Positions 1 through 12,600 of a stretch of 64,000 nt of DNA are shown piece by piece; the first letter of the stretch is position 1, and every line of letters starts with the position of its first letter. The DNA comes from Sinotaia quadrata (Eukaryota > Mollusca > Gastropoda > Architaenioglossa > Viviparidae), in the NCBI GenBank assembly GCA_028829895.1, contig CM054180.1, positions 120,293,363-120,357,362 of the forward strand, read 5' to 3'. The position numbers and the translations under genes were made by a program. The notes beneath the pieces were generated by a model. That model did no database searches and was not told where the DNA came from. It worked only from the letters and a program-made list of their open reading frames with translations.

Positions 1-1627
1 CACCCATGAATGCTGAACATCTTATTTTTAGTAAGGAGGTAAAAATAACACGACCCCTTCCTTTGCAAACACTTTCAAACATATTTAAAAAAAAAAAATT
101 GTCTAGTTTGAGCTACAGTCTCTTCACTTTGTAGGTTTGAATTCATATCGGTGCTTTTTATTTTATTTTATTTTTTTTTAGTTTTTCGCGTTGAGTGGTT
201 CGAGAAATTCCTTTGCTGGTAAAAGTAGTATCTAGCTAAAGCAGATGGATGTGTTGAGATGACGTAACTGGTTTATTGACGGAGTGATGAGGATAAACTG
301 AAATCCTGCGAGGTGTTTAGTGATAGGACCGAGGTTTGAGAGTGTCTGCCCTTTAATAGAGATTTTTGTGTCACTTTCTATCACAATTTTAAAACAAAAA
401 CTATAACTATTAAGCATTTTTGCTTTTATGAGTACTGTCAAGCATCGCAAGACGTGATAAAAAAAATAAAAAAATAAAAAGTTCAGTTTTCGTTAATTGT
501 AGTGTAGTTTGACTTTATATACAACACGCACGCACATATTAAACCGTTTCTCTTCGTACTAATACATTTCCATGTATTTTATTTCATGAAATCAATGCTG
601 CATTCTGTACAAAACAAAATTATTGTACATGTATACATACTCCCGATGATTCGTTCTCAAGTCCAGTAACTGTTATTGGTTTGTACTTACGATACAGTTA
701 TGTATTTTATGTTATTGTCTCCCTTTTTGCTGCTAAACAGTAGTCGTGTATGTATGAAACTACCACCTTATTGTTGTGAAAAAAATGATAATTTATTCAC
801 ACCCAGGTTATGTTCACACAAGAATTGGCACGCGCTTTACGTCAGCTGACCTAATTACAACTTATAAACTATCGATTGTCCCGAGATTTTTTTTTTTTTT
901 CCCACCGACAGCAATCGCTGCGTTGTTTGTCTGATTGTGAACGTGCATATCTCTCTATGTCACGTGATGCCCCTATCGTGTATTTACTGGCTAAAGTGCA
1001 TGTCACACTAAAACTGAAGTAGCAAATCAATTTAAAGGTGTGTGTGCACACGTTTTATAGTAGATTTCTTGCTTGAGTTTGGTCATCTTGCCTGACGTTT
1101 GGTCATCTTGCCTGACGTTTGGTATCAATCTGCTACTGGTTCTATGCAATAGAGAGCGAATTCCTGTGTAGATAGACTGGCTGTATCACATCGTTAACTT
1201 CTAGACGTTTATTTTCTGTCACCTACCCACAGCTGACAATTTCGCCTGAGATGTCCTCCTCAAGGCTACATCTATATCTGTCTTGGAAGCTTCCACATAA
1301 GAGAACTACTGCTATTCAATAGAATCAATAGCAGTACATCACTCTTATATCGGTAACCGCTTAAGGTCACTTACTGACCTCTTAGCAAAGAGTAGAAGTA
1401 TTCGATATGTCGCTACAGGCCCAAATAAGGCTTTCTCGCTCTATTAGTTAATTCTATTTATATATCATTGTCAACTTCAGTGGATTTTTGCTAATGGAGT
1501 GAGTTAATGAACATGGGGCTGCAAGGGCGTTAATAAAGAAAGAGAGCCGTAAGTCACAATGATTAAGAGTCCAGACTCAGGAACGAATGCTGACTGAAGG
1601 ACCAGGCAGTCGAACAATGCACTTTTA

Positions 1628-1713
1628 TTTGAGCTGATAACTATGTTGTCGAGTGTTTACAGATATTCAATTTGAGCTGATAACTATGTTGTCGAGTGTT
1701 TACAGATATTCAA
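1628..1713. repeat. 43-bp tandem duplication (2 copies)
   Basis: Two head-to-tail copies starting TTTGAGCTGATAACTATG, identical by eye. Confidence 0.85.
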
Positions 1714-1941
1714 CTTGTTATTGTTGTTGTTGTGTTTGTAATATATAATATGCCTACGTGTGTTTCTATACGTTGTGGCTTATAACCCAAATTTTAAAAC
1801 ACAATTGTTTAATGAACCTTTGTTGTTTTTACCTTTCCCACTTGTCTTATTAAGTGAACGTTCGTCATCTCTTTTGAGATGTGCTTTAAATTTGGAAATT
1901 CTAATACAAACCAGAAATCAAAGCGTAGTGCAATATAATGT

Positions 1942-2092
1942 AACTCCTAAGACTTTTGTAATCATTGATAATGTACAATAACTCCTAAGACTTTTGTAAT
2001 CATTGATAATGTACAATAATTCCTAAGACTTTTATAATCATTGATAATGTACAATAACTCCTAAGACTTTTATAATCATTGATAATGTACAA
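1942..2092. repeat. 38-bp minisatellite (4 copies)
   Basis: Unit begins AACTCCTAAGACTTTTGTAA; copies differ by single substitutions (GTAA versus ATAA). Confidence 0.85.
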
Positions 2093-2265
2093 CTTTATAA
2101 TAATTTTTATTCTTGGAGCCATCTCTATGGAACAGGCTTATGCTAGAAAAGTGGCCGATGCAATAACGTGCTTGTGTGGTAATTGATCCTTAAGAAAGTT
2201 AGTGAGTATAGGCACGTAACTCTCCGACGTCACAGATCACGTGACACATCGTCTGCTGTTTTGTT

Positions 2266-2620
2266 GTGGTAGACAAAAGGCTACCAAACCACAGTGGAAT
2301 TTTGATCAGTTTGAATCAGTACAGAATACATTTAAATATAGTAACAAGGTGTTGTGCAACTAATTGTGCAAAACGTTTTGGCAAAAGTTCAAATAATCGA
2401 TTCTTTCGATTACCGAGGGAAAGCAGTAGGACAAAAGGAGGATATTTGCTTGTAAAAACTTAACAACAAGTACCAGGTAATTGACCTACTTATCCTTTTA
2501 AACTGTAAACTCAAAACAGTCGAGGAGTTGTAATATGCTCACCCAGTCATGAAAATTTTGTGATACATTTTAACGATCATTACCGGTGAATGTATTGTAA
2601 AGCTGAATCAATAACAGGGA
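2266..2620 (+). pseudogene. THAP-type zinc-finger remnant (tentative)
   Basis: The frame from 2266 encodes RCCATNCAKRFGK and NRFFRLPRE, which resemble the CxxxC start and the FxxFP-like block of a THAP domain. After a stop near 2461, another frame around 2532-2588 reads VVICSPSH and HFNDHYR, like the ICSxHF end of such a domain. The frame is broken, so this is either a decayed copy (THAP domains occur in P-element-like transposases and host genes) or an exon with an unseen splice. No neighbouring exons were recognised. Confidence 0.4.
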
Positions 2621-3091
2621 AACAAAAAACAACTTGAAGCTTCATTGTTTGTAGTTTCATTCTTCCGAGAAATAACTCAACAAAATAACAGCGTTGCATC
2701 ATTGTTATTTAATATTATTTATATTAGACTACAAACATTTAAACTATATTTTATTCAGTGGGTCTAAATATTAATTTTAATAGTGTACTGTATAATGATG
2801 GAATACTAACGCTGCATAACGCACAGTAATAGCAAATTGTTTATAGAAAATTGTATTAGAATAATATAGTAGTTATAATTACCTTTATTTGATCTTTATT
2901 GTGTTTATGAGATAGTTAAAGCTGTGTTAAACATAATTACTATAAAAAAAATGCATTGACTTTTTAAAAAATCGTTGAAAGCATCTGCATTCCATTTTAA
3001 ATCCGAAATTCCATATGGATTTGATTACCATCATGTTCTAATGTACCTTTCTCCTCAGAGCGTAATTTTGATCTGGCATCAAGATGTTCAA

Positions 3092-3370
3092 TGTACATTA
3101 TGCAAGGATCTAGCTTAGATTCATTACACATTATGCTGGGCTCTAGCTTAAATTCATTACACATTATGCTGGGCTCTAGCTTAGATTCATTACACATTAT
3201 GCTGGGATCTAGCTTAGATTCATTACACATTATGCTGGGATCTAGCTTAGATTCATTACACATTATGCTGGGATCTAGCTTAGATTCATTACACATTGTG
3301 ATGGGATCTAGCTTAGATTCATTACACATTATGCTGGGATCTAGCTTAGATTCATTACACATTCTCATGT
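3092..3370. repeat. 33-bp minisatellite (about 8 copies)
   Basis: Unit contains TCTAGCTTAGATTCATTACA. A period of 33 (11 codons) leaves both strands open, producing repetitive shadow frames. Confidence 0.9.
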
Positions 3371-3497
3371 CAACAAGTGTAAGGTCAAACGCTCTTTGCC
3401 TACCATTCAGCTGCGCATGTGTTGAAAGACCCGGATGATAATATAAACCGAATTGCGTCCGTATATACACAGAGAAAGTGCTCTGGTCTGGACTGGC

Positions 3498-3690
3498 GTA
3501 GTGTTCCATCCGTTCTTAAGGACAGTAGTGCATTTGGCGCGAGAGTGTTCCATCCGTTCTTAGACAATAGTGCAAATAGCGTGACAGTGTTCCATCCGTT
3601 CTTAAAGACAGTAGTGCCTTTGGCGTGACAGTGCTCCATCCGTTCTTAAAGACAGTAGTGCCTTTAGCGTGACAGTGCTCCATCCGTTAA
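3498..3690. repeat. About 44-bp imperfect tandem repeat (4-5 copies)
   Basis: Units share GTGTTCCATCCGTTCTTA and ACAGTAGTGC with small changes; a weaker related stretch with GGTTCCTACAAATA continues to about 4200. Confidence 0.75.
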
Positions 3691-6600
3691 GATAGAAAGT
3701 GGTTTATTTGACCCGACCTCATCAAAGAAGAAAGTAGTCCACTTGGCCTGTCGTAGTGCTTGTTCCTTTCAGTCTAAAAGTGGCTTCTTTGATGGGACTA
3801 CAAACAATACTTTAGTATAGAGTGCAAGTGGTTCCTTTCATGTGTTCCTACAACTATTTCATTAATTTCAGTGAGAGTGATCCCTGCATATACTTTATTC
3901 TTATACTGTCGCAAATAATTTCTAGAAATATTTCATGAAATAAAGAGAAAATGGTTCCTACAAACAATTCATTAAACACTGAAATTGGTTCCCACAAATA
4001 ATTTATCAAACATTATAAAAATGGTTCCTACATTTACTTTATTAAACACAGTGAAGGTGGTTCTTTACTCCAGCAAATAAAATGCTTCTGCTACGAATGT
4101 ATTTCACGAAACGTAATAAAGGTGGTTCCTACAAATACTTCGTTCTAAAAGAGAAAACAGTTCCTACAAATAGTTTGTTGAACAGAGTTAAAGGAATTCC
4201 GTAAACACTGCATTTAACACGGTACACCATGTATTCCTGAAATACCACTGACCGTATCATTCCTGGCTTTATTGCTGACTATAAACAGTTATTGTGATAC
4301 AATTTACACGAATGACGATGGAGGCGCAGGCTTCGTTCATATCTAATAAATACCAACGACATTTACTTAGCATTGTTTATTTCTGTTGTCGCTTTATACT
4401 CCCTGAGATCATTTTCAAATGTTGAGAAATTTTTTTTTGTTGTTGCGATCTATCTAGGATTATGCACCATTATTTGCTTGCAATGTTTGTTGTTGTTGTT
4501 TACTAAACCTGACTAGCAGTCGTTTAAGGTAATAGAGTTATGGGAATTATTCTGGCCGTTTTTATTACTGGGCAGTAAACGTCTCAGCTTGGTTGGAGAT
4601 GATGTGCCGTGACATTGTTCACTTTAAACGAAGGAGTTAAACGGGTGTGTTGTGAAATAGGACGTGGAGATGGGTATATAAAAAGAAACACGATGCAGTG
4701 CATTAATAAGCCCTATGATCAGCCTACGGGTGATTTATATTATTAACTTGTTAAAAACCAAATAAATTATGAAAATGTTAAATGTGAAATCAATCAATCA
4801 ATCAATCAATCAATCCCGGTAACAATTCTGGATTTCGAAGAGAGATTGGGAATAGAGGGAGAAATAAGGGTATCTAGGCAAGGCTTGTCCCAGTATCAGT
4901 TCAGTTTATGTATTCAGGGGTCATTGACCTACTTTTTTCGTGTTAAGAGTAGTGCATATCTCACCATATAAACATGTGTTTTGCACAGTTTTTAATAATA
5001 AACTTTGTAGCAAACACTAAGTCAATTCACAAATGTATATTTTGACACACATACCAATGTATTAACAGAAGAAGAAAAAGACAATAGAATGAAAGAAGTG
5101 AGGAGAGAAAGACAGTAAAAGATAAGGGAAAGCGAGCGAGGGAGAGAATTCTCTGCCCTTAACATTTGACTGCATACAGGGTTGAAGAAAGCAGACAAGT
5201 TGAGCTTTATGCAGTTCGTTGGCACCAGTACCATTCACTCTCTCTCTCACACCGATAGACACAGACACATGAACACACACGAAAACCAGCATACGCACAT
5301 ATACACGCATTCATGCTGGCAAAGAGCAGATAATTTTCCGTTTCTTAACTGCACTTAGTTGACATTACAATGCGTTTGCGTGTAAGCCCAGACGAATGTA
5401 AATCGTTTATTTCTAGATAGGTAGACGTGCATGCTCGGAGTGTCGCTGGCTTAAAACCTCGAGAGCATTAACTTGTGCAAGTGAACTGAACTGATGTGTG
5501 AGTTCAACGGACACGTGACGGAACTATTGTTTAAATAAAAAAAAAGTAAACACTGGATACCGAAATCACTGTGATACTCCACTCGCAGTTGGACTGAAGA
5601 TAAAATACTCATCTACAGTTCTACACGGTCAACAGTGCAAACGTACTTCTCTTAAGAAGCCTGGTGTCGAATAAGCCGCGCGTCACTGTCATCAGATCTG
5701 CAGTCGGTGTAAGTTAATAACATTGAAATTTGTATGTTCGTTTTAATTTTGTTGTGATCACCTTTCCTATCTTGAAAATTAAAAACTATAACTGTCATAC
5801 TGTAATCAAATTATCATGTTGAACGGGAGTACTTAAAAACGTTCTTGGAATGAGCCGCAAGAGTTATTTTTAGATCACGAGGCCTTCGAACGAACACCAC
5901 TTTAGCTTTACGTCTGTAAAACAAATCCGAAATTAAATAACGCGGCTATTTAAATAATTTTGTTTAAAACAATTATAGGCCATTATAAATGGACCATTGT
6001 ACAGTGATTATAAATTGCCATAGGCTTACAAAGTGAAATCTGCTTAAACTCAAGAGGTGTCTTACACAAATACATATAGACACACTCACTCAAAAATAAG
6101 TATGTATGTAAAGTAAACACAGGCAAAAGAAGTCCCGATTTTCAGCTTGTAATGTCATTTGGCTTCTGTCAACTTATTTTAACAGCCATAGTCAAAATAA
6201 TACCAGTATCAGTCAATGGTGAGGTTGGCATGTAAAAGCTGGAGTTTGAAATTGTGAAAAGGTCAAATCTTATCTTTCGACATTCACCAACACTTAAGAG
6301 CAATGTGAAGAGGTCAAATGTCAAGCCTTCTGACGCAGCACCCAAACAGACCTCAGTAAGCTTTGGAGCAAAGTTATTTTTTTTTACATTTAATTTTCTC
6401 GTTCTCCCATTGCATTTTAAAATGGAAATGTAAGTGCAGTTTCGACCGAGCAGTAAGTAGCCTATAGCTTTATTCTATACTGAGGCAGGTTACGGGATCT
6501 GATTTATTATTCTAAGTAACTACTGACCTATATATAAATGGACAGGCATCCAATGATAGCAAGCGTTGCCGATGTGTCGTTAACGGAAGTTTCAGTGCGG

Positions 6601-7187
6601 CCATTTTGAATATACACAACAGCACTGAAGTCAACATGTTGGAAAGCAGTCATTATTTTCAAATTATACCTTAGTTAACATTGTAAATGATGTAATCACA
6701 TTTACTAAATTTTATTAGATATTTATTATAATAATTTTATTTTTAGTATTGGGTAAGGATAAAATCTTTTATATTTTAAATGCTGAAAATAAACATTCTT
6801 GAGAAAATATGTAACAGTGCACTTACAGAATACAATCATTAAATAATGTCGACATTAGTTTGCCGTCACATTTAAAAACGACTGTTTGTGGGGACAAATG
6901 TAATCAAAGGTTTTTGTTTAAATTTTTATGTATTTCAGGTTTATTATTGTGTTTTTCAAAATCAAAGCACACACTATACAGTCTCTACGCCCTTAACTGG
7001 TATATCACTATGTAATAGAAATTCTTTTAACTAGTACAGTTATATGGATCTGATAAGATATTCAATTTTTTAGCCAGTATAAAAAGGACACAGCACCTAT
7101 TTATACTTTAGTTGTAAATTATAGAATCATATATAATGAATTTTATTAGACATTTTTATAATTATTTAGCTTTTAATTTATATTTTA

Positions 7188-7270
7188 ATTGATCAAATTA
7201 AACAATCTTGAAAATATTTGGAACCTAACAGATCAAATTAAACAGTCTTGAAAATATTTGGAACCTAACA
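7188..7270. repeat. 40-bp tandem duplication
   Basis: Two copies of a unit starting GATCAAATTAAACA(A/G)TCTTG and ending GGAACCTAACA. Confidence 0.8.
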
Positions 7271-8510
7271 CTTTTAGTATATGATCATATAATATTTAAT
7301 ATATCAACAATATTCACACCTAAGAACAAATGTTTATGAATATAAGTATTTATAATATAAGTACATGTATTTAAACAATTCTAATCACATTTTAAAAAAA
7401 ATATTAATTTTATATAAGATGGGATCTTCTACTTTTCAAAATCAAAGCACATACTAAATAATGTCACGAGAAAAAGAAAGTGAAGGACTAGACACAGTGG
7501 TTGGAAAATATTTTTTACATCGGGAGATGAAAATCCGGTGAAAGTGCTAGAGGTCAAGGTCCTACAATCTGTTTATAGTGTGAGAGGTCAGTGTTCTCTC
7601 CTTCGCGCTGCAGTCTGGCTAGTGCAAATACATCTAGGTTGAGGTCACCGTGACTTTCGTCAGTAATGGCAAGGGTATACTGCGAAACTGCACTTTTTGG
7701 GGGACTGAAATATAAACAAACATCACCTTCATTTTTCATAAGTTGTAAAGTTTAAATTCGTTTGCATAGCTAACTTGAAATGAGGTTTGTAGGTAGAAAT
7801 AATTATATTAAATCGCGGCATGCTTTCTCTGCGGCACTGCACAGCTTTGCGCGGAAGCTTTGCGAGAGTTATCTCGTAGTGGTAATCGAAATCCTACGCG
7901 CGAATTTATTTACTTTCTATAAATCTTTTGCCAGAAGTCTTTGTAATGGCACATTTTGACAAATCAGTTTCGCAATCAAGATATAGTACTAAACATAGTA
8001 TGATAGGTGACAATCTATTATTGTTAGTTTACCAGCCAATGCAACATGAAAATTACAAACCCTTTATAGTGTTCAATAATTAAAAAAAAATTAGTAAATA
8101 TTTATATATTTTTTTAATTTTGAAATGTTGCTTGAATTTTCAAGATTCTGATTCTGTTTTACGTACAGAACCTCCAGAGTGTTTAGAAAATCTAATTATG
8201 TTGCAGGAACACTCACTCGCTAAGCTTGAAGATTTTGGAATCGCGATATACCTGTTACGAGTTTTGAAGACTTTATTAGTGATTGCGTGATCGTGACCTG
8301 GAATTGGTTATGACACCTACCTGCCTTACTCTTAGCAAAAGGGAGATAATGGTGCCTTACTTGAGATGTTATTTTAATCTGCTAATTTCCCACCTTTTCT
8401 TTTTGATAAGTCACTGTAATTATGGATCAGTAAGTCTTAACGATAATTACCGTTATAATTATACATTGCCTTTGATAAGTTTTGTTGCATTGTTCTAGAT
8501 GTTTCTGTCA

Positions 8511-8895
8511 ATGACATCGAATCGGCAACAATGGCTGCAGGTCGCCGTAGCCGTCTTCTTGTCGTCGTGTTGCCTCTGTCCTGCTGGTGCCATCAGAGCT
8601 CTAAGTTATAACGAGCGGTTAGCCGCCATTTCTCGACAACTACCACATAACCAACATCGTAACTCACACGATCGAGAAGTAATCGCAGACTTTAGAAGAT
8701 TTCTAGAAACCCTGTCGCACTCACTCGTTCAAGATGCGCTGCTAGAATCTGTCAGAATTTTGACTGGAAGTGAATATAGCCACGTGAAATTTGATATAGG
8801 AGGGGCATTGCAGGTGAATGAGACGGACGTGTGCTTGAACCATACTGCGGCTGTGATTATCGGTGTCATCGAGAAGGAAGGATGGGCGTTGCAAA
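8511..8895 (+). CDS. nrf-6-like: Copy A exon 1: signal peptide and start of NRF domain
   Basis: Encodes residues 1-128 plus one base. A hydrophobic stretch VAVAVFLSSCCLCPAGA forms the signal peptide; the segment ALSYNERLAAISRQLP and the end LQVNETDVCLNHT are nearly shared with copy B. The donor is CAAA|GTGGGT; reading on past it meets a stop at 8937. The AG at 8497-8498 suggests an upstream noncoding exon splices in at 8499. Confidence 0.9.
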
Positions 8896-9656
8896 GTGGG
8901 TGTTCGAGTGTCACTGCCTTTATCAGATCATGTTGCTAGGTTTTCTCTCAATTTTTCTTTGACCATTTATTTAAAATATTTAAATACTTCGAACATAATG
9001 GTTTATAAAAGAAATAGTAAGTCTACCTATATTAAATTTTAGGTTGCCATTAAATCTTAGGCCACAAGTCCGAAAATACTACTGCTTATAATAAAGTAGA
9101 TTAAATACAACCCCTAATCTTGTGAAAGTGTTTAGCTCTTTACAATAATTACGTACAAAATGCAGAGTCTTTATGCCTTCTACTCAACCACGTACGTTTT
9201 ATATGTACGTTTTATATGTACGAATGTATTTTAGTTATTTTCCTCTTTCAAACCTGAATTTATTTTTGGCACTGCTCATGTATTCTTTTCTTTGATGATG
9301 ATATTTTGCATGTCCATTAATTTATTATGTATTGTCTGTTTGCACAATGATTGAATGCTATTAAGAGTTATATTTAGCTTTTTTATATTTACATGCTATT
9401 ATTGTAAAGTGCTTTGAGCTTTGGTAAGATTAAGAGATTTATCAAGTCTTTTTTTCCTTCTTTTTAAAAAAAAATTATAATAATGAGTAGTAATTGTTGT
9501 TCGTAGTAATACATTTAAACTGATTTACTTTCAAATTGTGCCATAACATATATCAACATTTATAACACTTTTAATTGCAGAATTAATAATAGGTCACATT
9601 AAAAAATAACACTGAACATTTTATTAGAGCAGGTCATATATTTTGACACAGACAGC

Positions 9657-9692
<36 letters not shown>

Positions 9693-12600
9693 TTTATTAA
9701 TTGATTGGTTACTTAACTTTATTAAATTTATCGAAATGAAGGTTAAAAGGTGGGGTGTTTACGAGGGCTAGTATTTTAACTCTTTATCGTTAATGATTAA
9801 TTAATAGGCTGCCAATTACCTTAGATTTGATTGATTGATCGAGTGAGTGAGTGAGTGAGTGAGTGAGTGATGGTTTGCCTACATGACCGACTGATTTGAC
9901 TGAAGTGTCGTTTTTCACTCGTTCCAACCAGTGTTGGACGCCCTAGGGAAACCGAGTCCCGGGATCATGGAGGGAAACTTGAACTGGCCCGGGGCCTACG
10001 ACCAGTGCTTGGACGTGCGAGCCAACATCTCCATTTTCTCTGGACAGTACTTCTCAGCTTCCATATTACTCGTACGTATGTACCAGTATGCATGGAGTGT
10101 TTATTTTTAACTCTACGTCTTCAGACTACCTTTCGTTTATACGGGTGCTAATATTTAAGGACTGTTTACCTTGAGCGCTGCTTTACTCCTTCAAATCACC
10201 TTTCATTTGTACGGGTACATGTATGTAAGGACTGTTTATCTTGTTGTTACTTTACTCCTCCAAAGTTCCTCTCGTTTGTACGGGTATATGTATGTAAGGA
10301 CTGTTTATCTTGTTGTTACTTCACTGCTCCAAAGTTCCTCTCGTTTATACGGGTACATGTATGTAGGGTCTGTTTATCTTGTTGTTACTTTACTCCTCCA
10401 AAGTTCCTCTCGTTTGTACGGGTACATGTATGTAAGGAATGTTTATCTTGTTGTTACTTTACTCCTCCAAAGTTCCTCTCGTTTGTACGGGTACATGTAT
10501 GTAAGGACTGTTTATCTTGTTGTTACTTCACTCCTCCAAAGTTCCTCTCGTTTGTACGGGTACATGTATATAAGGACTGTTTATCTTCTTGTTACTTCAC
10601 TCCTCCAAAGTTCCTCTCGTTTGTACGGGTACATGTATGTAAGGACTGTTTATCTTGTTGTTACTTCACTCCTCCTAAGTTCCTCTCGTTTATAGCTAAA
10701 GCACGAGGTAGGTTAGTAGAACATATTTCCACTCTTTTCAAGTTCCTAGTTGTTTTTCCTGGCATAATGATAAGCTGAACGCTATTGAAACATTATTACA
10801 CGCTTCTCGTGATCGTAACAAATGATGCACTTGGCCCATTAGTTAGGCAATATTGCACGTCACTAAAATCCTTTCTTGTGTTTCAAACAACAGACACATA
10901 CAGTAAGGCCTACATTAGTTAAGCAATATTGCACGTCACTAAAATCCTTTCTTGTGTTTCAAACAACAGACACATACAGTAAGGCCTACATTAGTTAGGC
11001 AATATTGCACGTCACTAAAATCCTTTCTTGTGTTTCAAACAACAGACACATACAGTAAGGCCTACATTAGTTAGGCAATATTGCACGTCACTAAAATCCT
11101 TTCTTGTGTTTCAAACAACAGACACATACAGTAAGGCCCACATTAGTTAGGCAATATTGCACGTCACTAAAATCCTTTCTTGTGTTTCAAACAACAGACA
11201 CATACAGTAAGGCCCACATTAGTTAGGCAATATTGCACGTCACTAAAATCCTTTCTTGTGTTTCAAACAACAGACACATACAGTAAGGCCCACATTAGTT
11301 AGGCAATATTGCACGTCACTAAAATCCTTTCTTGTGTTTCAAACAACAGACACATACAGTAAGGCCCACATTAGTTAGGCAATATTGCACGTCACTAAAA
11401 TCCTTTCTTGTGTTTCAAACAACAGACACATACAGTAAGGCCTACATTAGTTAGGCAATATTGCACGTCACTAAAATCCTTTCTTGTGTTTCAAACAACA
11501 GACACATACAGTAAGGCCTACATTAGTTAGGCATTATTGCATGTCACTGACGTGCACCTAAGAATTCTATGACTGACAGATAAGTTCCTTGAATGAATGA
11601 ATGAATGAATGAATGAATGAATGAATAGGAATTCGTGTGCATCGCTTCTAATCTGAGTTTACGGCTATACACATCGACTTAAGCTTCATTTTCATTGTAA
11701 TAATTAATCTTTGCGCTCTGATTGTTAACCTCTCGTTCGCTTCATTACTGTTGATGATATATAGTCAAAGTACTCGTGGAGTGGGGGGTGGTGGTGGTGG
11801 CAGTAGTTTTACAGTTAGACAGTTATTGACTTCTTTTATGGTCAAAGTACTCGTGGAGTGGGGGGTGGTGGTGGTGGCAGTAGTTTTACAGTTAGACAGT
11901 TATTGACTTCTTTTGACTAGATTTACTCATGAGTACAATAGGCTTGCGTCATTTACCTGATCTTGACATAAATTATATTCTGCCAATCAATGCAAACGGG
12001 AAGGGGGAGGGGGCAGGGTGATTGGGCATCTTATGTGACGTAGAGGTGTGAAATCACTTTGTAGCTTACCTAGTTTTGGATCGGAGTGTTGTACAAATGG
12101 CAGAGCAGCTCACCCCCCACCCCCAACAATTTATATAACAATTAAATTTAAAAGTATGGATAGGCAAATTTACTTCACCTCAATATTTATTATGAATCCT
12201 GATATAGAAAAGGAAGTGGGAATGACAGGGACCCTAGATCCCTTTTTAAAGCAGACATCTGCAAAAGAAAAAAATGAAAAATTTACATTGTATCTCTCTC
12301 AAGATTCATAGCGTTGTTATTTTTACACAAAAGAAAACCAAGCAAAACTCAGTACTACTTTAGACATAAACAAACTGCAGTTCCTCGTTACCCTCACCCA
12401 ATTCGTGTTTTCGAAACATTCATGTATTAAACAGGAATTATAACTAAGAAATTACATTTTCCCACCTACCCCTTCTATAACAATTTCAAAAATGTTTAGG
12501 GAGGCAACCAAGAAGCCGACGGCTTTTTTCCAGTGCCAGCTGTGACTTTCGGGATCTGCGGCCCGGACTCGTGTTCTCCAGGAGCCATGCAGCAGCTTCT

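Larger units (their letters stand above)
1..2250. other. Upstream noncoding region with small duplications
   Basis: AT-rich sequence without a recognisable gene. It holds a 22-bp near-duplicate at about 1077-1122, a 43-bp exact duplication at 1628-1713, and four copies of a 38-bp unit at about 1942-2092. Open frames here are short and show no family signature. Confidence 0.6.
2621..8498. other. 5' flank of copy A: minisatellites, possible promoter area
   Basis: No coding region recognised. It contains arrays at 3092-3370, about 3498-3690 and 3820-4200, an AATC tetranucleotide run at about 4787-4816, a 40-bp duplication at about 7188-7270 and long AT-rich tracts. A relatively CpG-containing stretch at about 5400-5720 ends in a donor-like CGGT|GTAAGT (about 5708) and could be a 5' noncoding exon of copy A; that is a guess. 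Confidence 0.45.

Noticed and set aside
2997..3509. 170-codon - strand frame with repeated CNESKLDPSIM, and its + strand counterpart
   Set aside because: Pure product of the 33-bp minisatellite, open on both strands; no start context or family.
7554..7739. 61-codon - strand frame with protein-like composition and an acceptor-like TTTATATTTCAG
   Set aside because: No family signature and no partner exons recognised.
10171..10695. 174-codon + strand frame of repeated hydrophobic units
   Set aside because: Lies wholly in the 69-bp array inside copy A intron 2; period divisible by three keeps it open.
10837..11545. Regular 76-bp array considered as a CRISPR-like array
   Set aside because: Units are contiguous with no unique spacers, and the context is a eukaryotic intron.
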